From: Flavobacteriales bacterium UBA2426
GTDB taxonomy: Bacteria > Bacteroidota > Bacteroidia > Flavobacteriales_F > PHOS-HE28
Length of the DNA: 9,229 bases
Assembly: GCA_002342985.1 (NCBI GenBank)
Contig: DDRC01000028.1
Span: 10,417-19,645 of the forward strand
Direction: 5' to 3'
Shown here: positions 5,143 to 9,229 of the stretch, one piece after another
Position numbering within the stretch: position 1 is the first letter of the stretch
Layout of the letters: each line of letters opens with the position of its first letter
The notes under the pieces: model-generated
What the model saw: the letters and a program-made list of their open reading frames with translations, nothing else
Database searches by the model: none
Told to the model about the DNA's origin: nothing
Translations under genes and position numbers: made by a program

Positions 5143-8100
5143 ATGCTCCGCCGATATTGGCAGAGATGGGACTTGCATGATTCAACAGGACTTCTACCTT
5201 CGGTTTCAATTCATTTGGAGAATGCAACAGCCCGACAGCCCGACAGCCCGACAGCTCGACCGCAGGCGCTTATTGCTGCTCTCTCCTCTGCATGCTCAGC
5301 AAGGAGTATCCACCAATCCTCCAGTCTGGTTCGTAGCGCCTTCAGCGCTTTAAGCTGGCGGCTGCTGATCTCCTTCTTCCTTGTCGGAATCTGTCTATTT
5401 GGCACGAATACCTCTAACGGCCAGTTCTATGTGAACAGGGATTGGGTGCAAGCGAATGGCCAACCCGCCGAATTGAATTGGGCGGCGAGCGTCAAGGATG
5501 GACAAGGGCACCTGGCGGTGGTGAGCAACACCACCGTAGCGCCCGGAGACGTTGATATCCTGGTCACGAAATACGGGCCTGCTGGCGATGTAATCTGGCA
5601 GCAGACATATGGAAGCCCAGGTGGCGGGCTGGATTACGGCATTGCAGCGACCGCGACAGAAACAGGCGGATTCGTGGTCACCGGAGTTGTTAGCCTGGCG
5701 AACAGCGCGCAGGATATTGTGGTCATGATGCTCTCAGGCAACGGTGATGTTGAATGGACTGCCCATTGGAACAGCCCGTACAACGGAGCAGACATTCCCG
5801 GCGCGATCCTGCGCACCAGTGATGGCAGCATCTACGTGGGCGGAGCAACTGCCGTGAGCCTGAGCAATAGCGACTTCCTATTGCTCAAGTACGCTCCGAA
5901 CGGCACGCTACTCTGGTCGGCCACCTATGACTACAGCGGCTTCCACGATGGGGGAGTCGGATTGGCCAACGATGCCGATGGGAACCCCATCATCACCGGT
6001 GCATCGGCCAGCGACCCGTTGAATTGGGACTACGCAACGGTGAAGTACCATCGGCTCACGGGTGCCCAGATTGATGAGGCCCGGGTGAACATCCCCGGAT
6101 TGGGGCTTGACCAAGTGCTCGCGTTCGACCAGGACGCGCAAGGTTCCGTCTACATCACCGGCTTCAGGGAGGTGAACGGGCAGAAGGACGCACAAACCGT
6201 GAAGATATCGAGCTCGTTCGAAGTGGACTGGGTCGTGAACTTCGACGGCGGAGGGCTTGATGATGCCGGCAAGGCCGTGAAGGGAGATGACCAAGGGAAT
6301 GTCTATGTGGCCGGTTACACCCGGAAGAGCAACGGCGGCACGGACATCATGGTGATCAAGTATGATGGCTCCGGTACGGCCCTTGGGGAGAAGCGCTATT
6401 CCGCCTTGGACCCCACCCATGCCTGCGAAGCACAACGAATGGCGGTGACCAATGACGGAGGCGTCATCGTGGTCGGAATCGCGAACAATGGCGTCAACGA
6501 CAATTTCCTGACGCTCATGTTCGGCGGAGACGGAGCGCTGCAATGGGATAAGGAGTACGATGGCCTTGCAGGCGATGACCGCGCGCTCGACCTCTTGGTA
6601 GAGGGCAACCACGTCTACGTATGCGGCCCTTCCCAGACCATCACGGGGCCGATGATGGCCACCTTGAAGTACACAGCCACGTTGAAGCCTGATGGCTGGC
6701 TATATGATACCGAAGGCACTCCCCTTTGCGTAGCTGAAGAGGTCGTGGTGAAGTACAATCGAAGCGTGATCAATTTGGATGCTGTTGATGACCCTCAATG
6801 GGAATTCGGAACCTTGGACAAAATCGTGTCGGACAGTCTCGCCGGTGCCATCGGGGAGAAGCTCGGCATAGGCGCTACAGCAGGACGAAGACTCCCTGTT
6901 TACAAAGTCTTCCGCTGGATGACCTCAGCGGACAGCATCACCATCACCCGGCTCGGTGAGGAAGAACCCGTGCCCGATTTCTGGACAACCTTCCTTCTCG
7001 GCATCGGCCCTGCGCTCGATGTGCAGGTTGCTATCGACAGCTTGAGCACCATGCCCGAGGCGATCTTCTATGCATGCGCCAATACGGTGTATGAGCCGAC
7101 GAACCTGCCGAACGACCCCTTGCTGTCCAGGCAATACAGCATCGTGCCCATGGAGCCCTATCCGGATGCCAGCATCAACATGGAACCGGCATGGGGAATC
7201 AATACCGGCAACCCGGCTATCAAGGTCGGCGTGGTCGATCACACCACGTATGGAGACCATGAGGATCTCTCCGGGGTGGTCATTGGCGGGTTCGACTGGA
7301 TGAGCAACACGCCCTATGAGCCGGGCTCAGTGGGCCAAACCGAACACGGCACCGCCTGCGCAGGCATCATCGCGGCCAAACGGAATAACGGAATCGGAAT
7401 AGCCGGAATCGCGGGCGGCGATCACGACGGCACCGTTTCGCCCGGCTGCTCGCTCGTAAGCCTAGGCACCAATTATGAGAGCACGAATGCCGCAGTGGCC
7501 ATCATTCACGGTTCGGGTGCTGTGCCAGGCAACTATTACCCAGGCTACGTGCCCGGCCAATTCCCATGGTACGGCGTGCATGTGCTCAACAATAGTTACG
7601 GTTGCTACTTGAACACCATCTTCTGCTACAACCCGCTCATGCGTGATGCCGTGCAGTTCGCCTACCGGAACAAAACGGTGTTCGCTGCCGCCCGTGGCAA
7701 CTCGGGAACCACGGTAGGCTTCCTCCCCGCAACGCTGGGCGGCAACAACCTCAATGACCATGCTGTGCTCAGCGTGGGTGCAAGCGGAACCGATGGAGCT
7801 TACATGTCCACAGTCAACGGCGATGTACTGAACAGCAGCTTTAGCCAAGGCATGGACCTGATTGCACCGGGCACAGTTCGCCTGGTCACCTCCACAGCCG
7901 ATGCGCCCTTCAACTTCGCGCAGTGCATACCGGCACCGACAGGCTACGATTGCTTCCGTGGCACATCGGCCGCCGCGCCGCACGCGGCCGGGGTTGCGGC
8001 ACTTATGCACAGTGAGCATAACACCATCAGCAATGCCTACATGAACAACCTGGCACCGGAGGACATCGAGCGCATCTTGGAGAAGAATGCCTATGACGTT

Positions 8101-8886
8101 GTTGGTGATCCCTTCAGCGGATGGACAATCGGCTACGATGCGTACAACGGCCATGGCCTATTGGATGCGGGAGCCGCGATGGAGCAGGTGGCCTATCCGT
8201 ACTACGTGTACCACAACCAGCCTCCCGCCAGCTCCTCCTTCGTGCAGTTCCCGGACCAGCTGGTTTACCTGAGCGGCAATGCGGCTGGGCAGCCCAATGG
8301 GTACTACTATGCCACGCGTGTGGATGCCACGCACACCTATGTTGATGCGTTCCCGACCACTGATTTCATCATCGGCCATTGGCCGCGCGAGAGCAGCACC
8401 ACAGGCTCCTTTCCGGAGAATAGCATCAGCAGCAGCTACGGCAGCACTTACGAGGCGGTGGTCACCGACCACACGGCCCAGATCACCATGACCACCACGG
8501 GCTGGTACATCATCGCCAGCAGCTCGGGTCAGGCGGTGTCCGCCTGGTGGCCCAGCAATCCCTTCCAGGCCAAGACCGCGTATTCGCTGCACTTGCACAA
8601 ACAGCTCTCCGTAGGCGAATCGGAAGCGGAGGAAGGAGCTTCCGAGGCCACGCGCTTATGGCCTAATCCGGCCACGGATCGTGTGCAGATCGACTTCAAC
8701 CACACGACTGCTTCGCCCGTGGATATCCTCGTGGTTGACGCTATGGGCCGGTTGGTGAAGCGACATCGCGTACCTGCCGGCGCAGACCGTGATGCAATCA
8801 GCCTGCATGGCTTGGCTCGCGGTGCTTATGCTGCGCGCTTCACCTGGGACGGTGAGATCAGTAACCATTCCTTCATCATCTACTAG
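5143..8886 (+). CDS. T9SS-exported beta-propeller/subtilisin-like (S8) serine protease
   Basis: This is a large secreted protease, 1,247 residues if started at the ATG at 5143. That start is doubtful: it leaves about 75 odd residues before the hydrophobic signal segment (LLISFFLVGICLFG, about residues 77-90). No other in-frame ATG lies nearby; TTG at 5215 is an alternative. Order: signal; seven repeats of about 50 residues (about 136-520; DFLLLKY..GTLLW..., then GNVYVAGY types) that look like a seven-bladed SBBP-type propeller; a propeptide-like segment (about 528-660, ending LPNDPLLSRQYSI); an S8 catalytic domain (about 690-1010) with D699 (VGVVDHTTYGDHEDL), H735 (EHGTACAG), oxyanion N853 (AARGNSG) and nucleophile S942 (GTSAAAPHAAG); an unassigned beta region; and a type A T9SS sorting domain (about 1171-1247, RLWPNPATDRV). 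It should cross the outer membrane by T9SS and be attached or released. The substrate is unknown. A lipoprotein gene follows 7 nt downstream. G+C is visibly lower than in upstream genes. Confidence 0.88.
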   Translation: MLRRYWQRWDLHDSTGLLPSVSIHLENATARQPDSPTARPQALIAALSSACSARSIHQSSSLVRSAFSALSWRLLISFFLVGICLFGTNTSNGQFYVNRDWVQANGQPAELNWAASVKDGQGHLAVVSNTTVAPGDVDILVTKYGPAGDVIWQQTYGSPGGGLDYGIAATATETGGFVVTGVVSLANSAQDIVVMMLSGNGDVEWTAHWNSPYNGADIPGAILRTSDGSIYVGGATAVSLSNSDFLLLKYAPNGTLLWSATYDYSGFHDGGVGLANDADGNPIITGASASDPLNWDYATVKYHRLTGAQIDEARVNIPGLGLDQVLAFDQDAQGSVYITGFREVNGQKDAQTVKISSSFEVDWVVNFDGGGLDDAGKAVKGDDQGNVYVAGYTRKSNGGTDIMVIKYDGSGTALGEKRYSALDPTHACEAQRMAVTNDGGVIVVGIANNGVNDNFLTLMFGGDGALQWDKEYDGLAGDDRALDLLVEGNHVYVCGPSQTITGPMMATLKYTATLKPDGWLYDTEGTPLCVAEEVVVKYNRSVINLDAVDDPQWEFGTLDKIVSDSLAGAIGEKLGIGATAGRRLPVYKVFRWMTSADSITITRLGEEEPVPDFWTTFLLGIGPALDVQVAIDSLSTMPEAIFYACANTVYEPTNLPNDPLLSRQYSIVPMEPYPDASINMEPAWGINTGNPAIKVGVVDHTTYGDHEDLSGVVIGGFDWMSNTPYEPGSVGQTEHGTACAGIIAAKRNNGIGIAGIAGGDHDGTVSPGCSLVSLGTNYESTNAAVAIIHGSGAVPGNYYPGYVPGQFPWYGVHVLNNSYGCYLNTIFCYNPLMRDAVQFAYRNKTVFAAARGNSGTTVGFLPATLGGNNLNDHAVLSVGASGTDGAYMSTVNGDVLNSSFSQGMDLIAPGTVRLVTSTADAPFNFAQCIPAPTGYDCFRGTSAAAPHAAGVAALMHSEHNTISNAYMNNLAPEDIERILEKNAYDVVGDPFSGWTIGYDAYNGHGLLDAGAAMEQVAYPYYVYHNQPPASSSFVQFPDQLVYLSGNAAGQPNGYYYATRVDATHTYVDAFPTTDFIIGHWPRESSTTGSFPENSISSSYGSTYEAVVTDHTAQITMTTTGWYIIASSSGQAVSAWWPSNPFQAKTAYSLHLHKQLSVGESEAEEGASEATRLWPNPATDRVQIDFNHTTASPVDILVVDAMGRLVKRHRVPAGADRDAISLHGLARGAYAARFTWDGEISNHSFIIY
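5211..5218 (+). promoter_or_regulatory. weak -7-like element (TTCATTTG) before the protease
   Basis: TTCATTTG matches TAnnTTTG except for T in place of A at the second position, and lies in the low-G+C stretch upstream of the signal-peptide region. If functional it would start a transcript near 5223, which would exclude the ATG at 5143 as the protease start. There is no supporting -33 box. Confidence 0.2.
5228..5259 (+). repeat. tandem 8-bp repeat, four copies (CAGCCCGA)
   Basis: Three perfect copies of CAGCCCGA (5228-5235, 5236-5243, 5244-5251) are followed by a fourth with one change (CAGCTCGA, 5252-5259). The unit length is not a multiple of three, so any copy-number change shifts the reading frame across it. 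It sits between candidate start codons and the protease signal peptide. Confidence 0.9.
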
Positions 8887-8893
8887 TCCGGCC

Positions 8894-9229
8894 ATGAGAA
8901 CCCGAGCGTCCCTCTACTTGCTCCTCTTGGCCGCTGCCGCGTGCCGCAAACCTGAGCCTGTGCCACCTTGCCCAGCGAATGGCGACGCACCCGGCCCCTG
9001 TGGGTCGCATACGCCTTGCACCCCATTGCCCCAGCCTCCTTTAGGCGGCGATTGGACCTTGCAGATACAAGAGGATTTCGTGAAGCACGCAGTATTCAAT
9101 CCGGCCAATGGTGACGAAATCCTGGTGCAACGTGATCCCAATGGTGGTGGGTGGGCGAATTCACAGTTCTATCGCTTGAACCTGAGCACAGGCACATTTC
9201 AACTCGTGCATGAGGGCGCATTCACATAC
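8894..9229 (+). CDS. lipoprotein, probable beta-propeller type (3' truncated by window edge)
   Basis: The ATG at 8894 opens a frame that stays open to the window end, giving the first 112 residues. MRTRASLYLLLLAAAAC is a clear type II signal with a lipobox, and C17 is the lipid-modified cysteine. After it comes a proline- and cysteine-rich linker (about residues 18-50), then GDWTLQIQ and a stretch FNPANGDEILVQRDPNGG...FYRLNLSTGTFQLV. That stretch resembles the first blade of TolB/PD40-like propellers, where a value is compared with a formatted reading. Blade number and total length cannot be seen. It begins 7 nt after the protease stop, so co-transcription is likely; the mature protein would sit in the outer or inner membrane. 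It shares the lower G+C of the protease. Function is unknown; a substrate- or partner-binding role for the protease is only a guess. Confidence 0.75.
   Translation, partial: MRTRASLYLLLLAAAACRKPEPVPPCPANGDAPGPCGSHTPCTPLPQPPLGGDWTLQIQEDFVKHAVFNPANGDEILVQRDPNGGGWANSQFYRLNLSTGTFQLVHEGAFTY

Noticed and set aside
4289..5227. Upstream extension of the smr frame antisense to the TonB-type gene
   Set aside because: The smr ATG at 4288 has a promoter element 4 nt upstream, the DUF2027-like homology begins right there, and the extension is a shadow of the plus-strand gene.
5228..5259. CRISPR-like array
   Set aside because: The units are 8 bp, directly adjacent and without spacers; it is a simple tandem repeat.
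5334..5352. Hairpin AGCGC/GCGCT followed by TTTAAG as a terminator
   Set aside because: 5-bp stem and three T only, and it lies within the open frame leading into the protease signal peptide.

Overview
The window looks like a chromosomal segment from a high-G+C member of the Bacteroidota, most likely Flavobacteriales or a close relative. The evidence is the family content: a DUF4249 lipoprotein C-terminus, a carboxypeptidase-regulatory-domain protein, a DUF2027-like/Smr protein, a TonB C-terminal-domain protein, and a subtilase ending in a type IX secretion (T9SS) sorting domain. Promoter-like TAnnTTTG elements lie directly in front of several starts, and recognisable Shine-Dalgarno sequences are missing. 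The genus cannot be named from this sequence.

Layout. 1-447 (+) is the 3' end of a DUF4249 gene. 500-1444 (+) is trxB, thioredoxin reductase, with a TAnnTTTG element 13 nt before its ATG. trxB converges on a two-gene minus-strand unit: a CarboxypepD_reg-like secreted protein (3177 to 2458), then 5 nt later an unrecognised secreted protein (2452 to 1490). Upstream of that unit on the minus strand is a complete class A RNase P RNA (rnpB, 3683 to about 3293) with its own hairpin/T-run terminator. A compact DUF2027-like/Smr gene (4288 to 3704) ends only about 20 nt before rnpB. A secreted protein with two TonB C-terminal domains (4316-5080, +) is divergent from smr across a 27-nt gap.

After about 5100 the character changes. 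A short junction carries a 12-codon stub that may be a Nudix-gene remnant, a low-G+C stretch, and four tandem copies of an 8-bp unit. Next comes a very large T9SS-exported protease (to 8886): a seven-repeat beta-propeller, then a propeptide-like segment, a subtilisin (S8) domain, an unassigned beta region and a C-terminal sorting domain. Seven bases later starts a lipoprotein that leaves the window at its 3' end. The protease and lipoprotein are probably co-transcribed and form a cell-surface module whose base composition is visibly lower in G+C than the housekeeping-type genes upstream.

Together, the left two thirds is conserved core content (redox maintenance, tRNA processing, envelope proteins). 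The right third is an accessory secreted-protein module. I see no phage, CRISPR, transposase or classical defence system. The most interesting points are the protease architecture, its uncertain and possibly repeat-dependent start, and the junction at 5100-5260.
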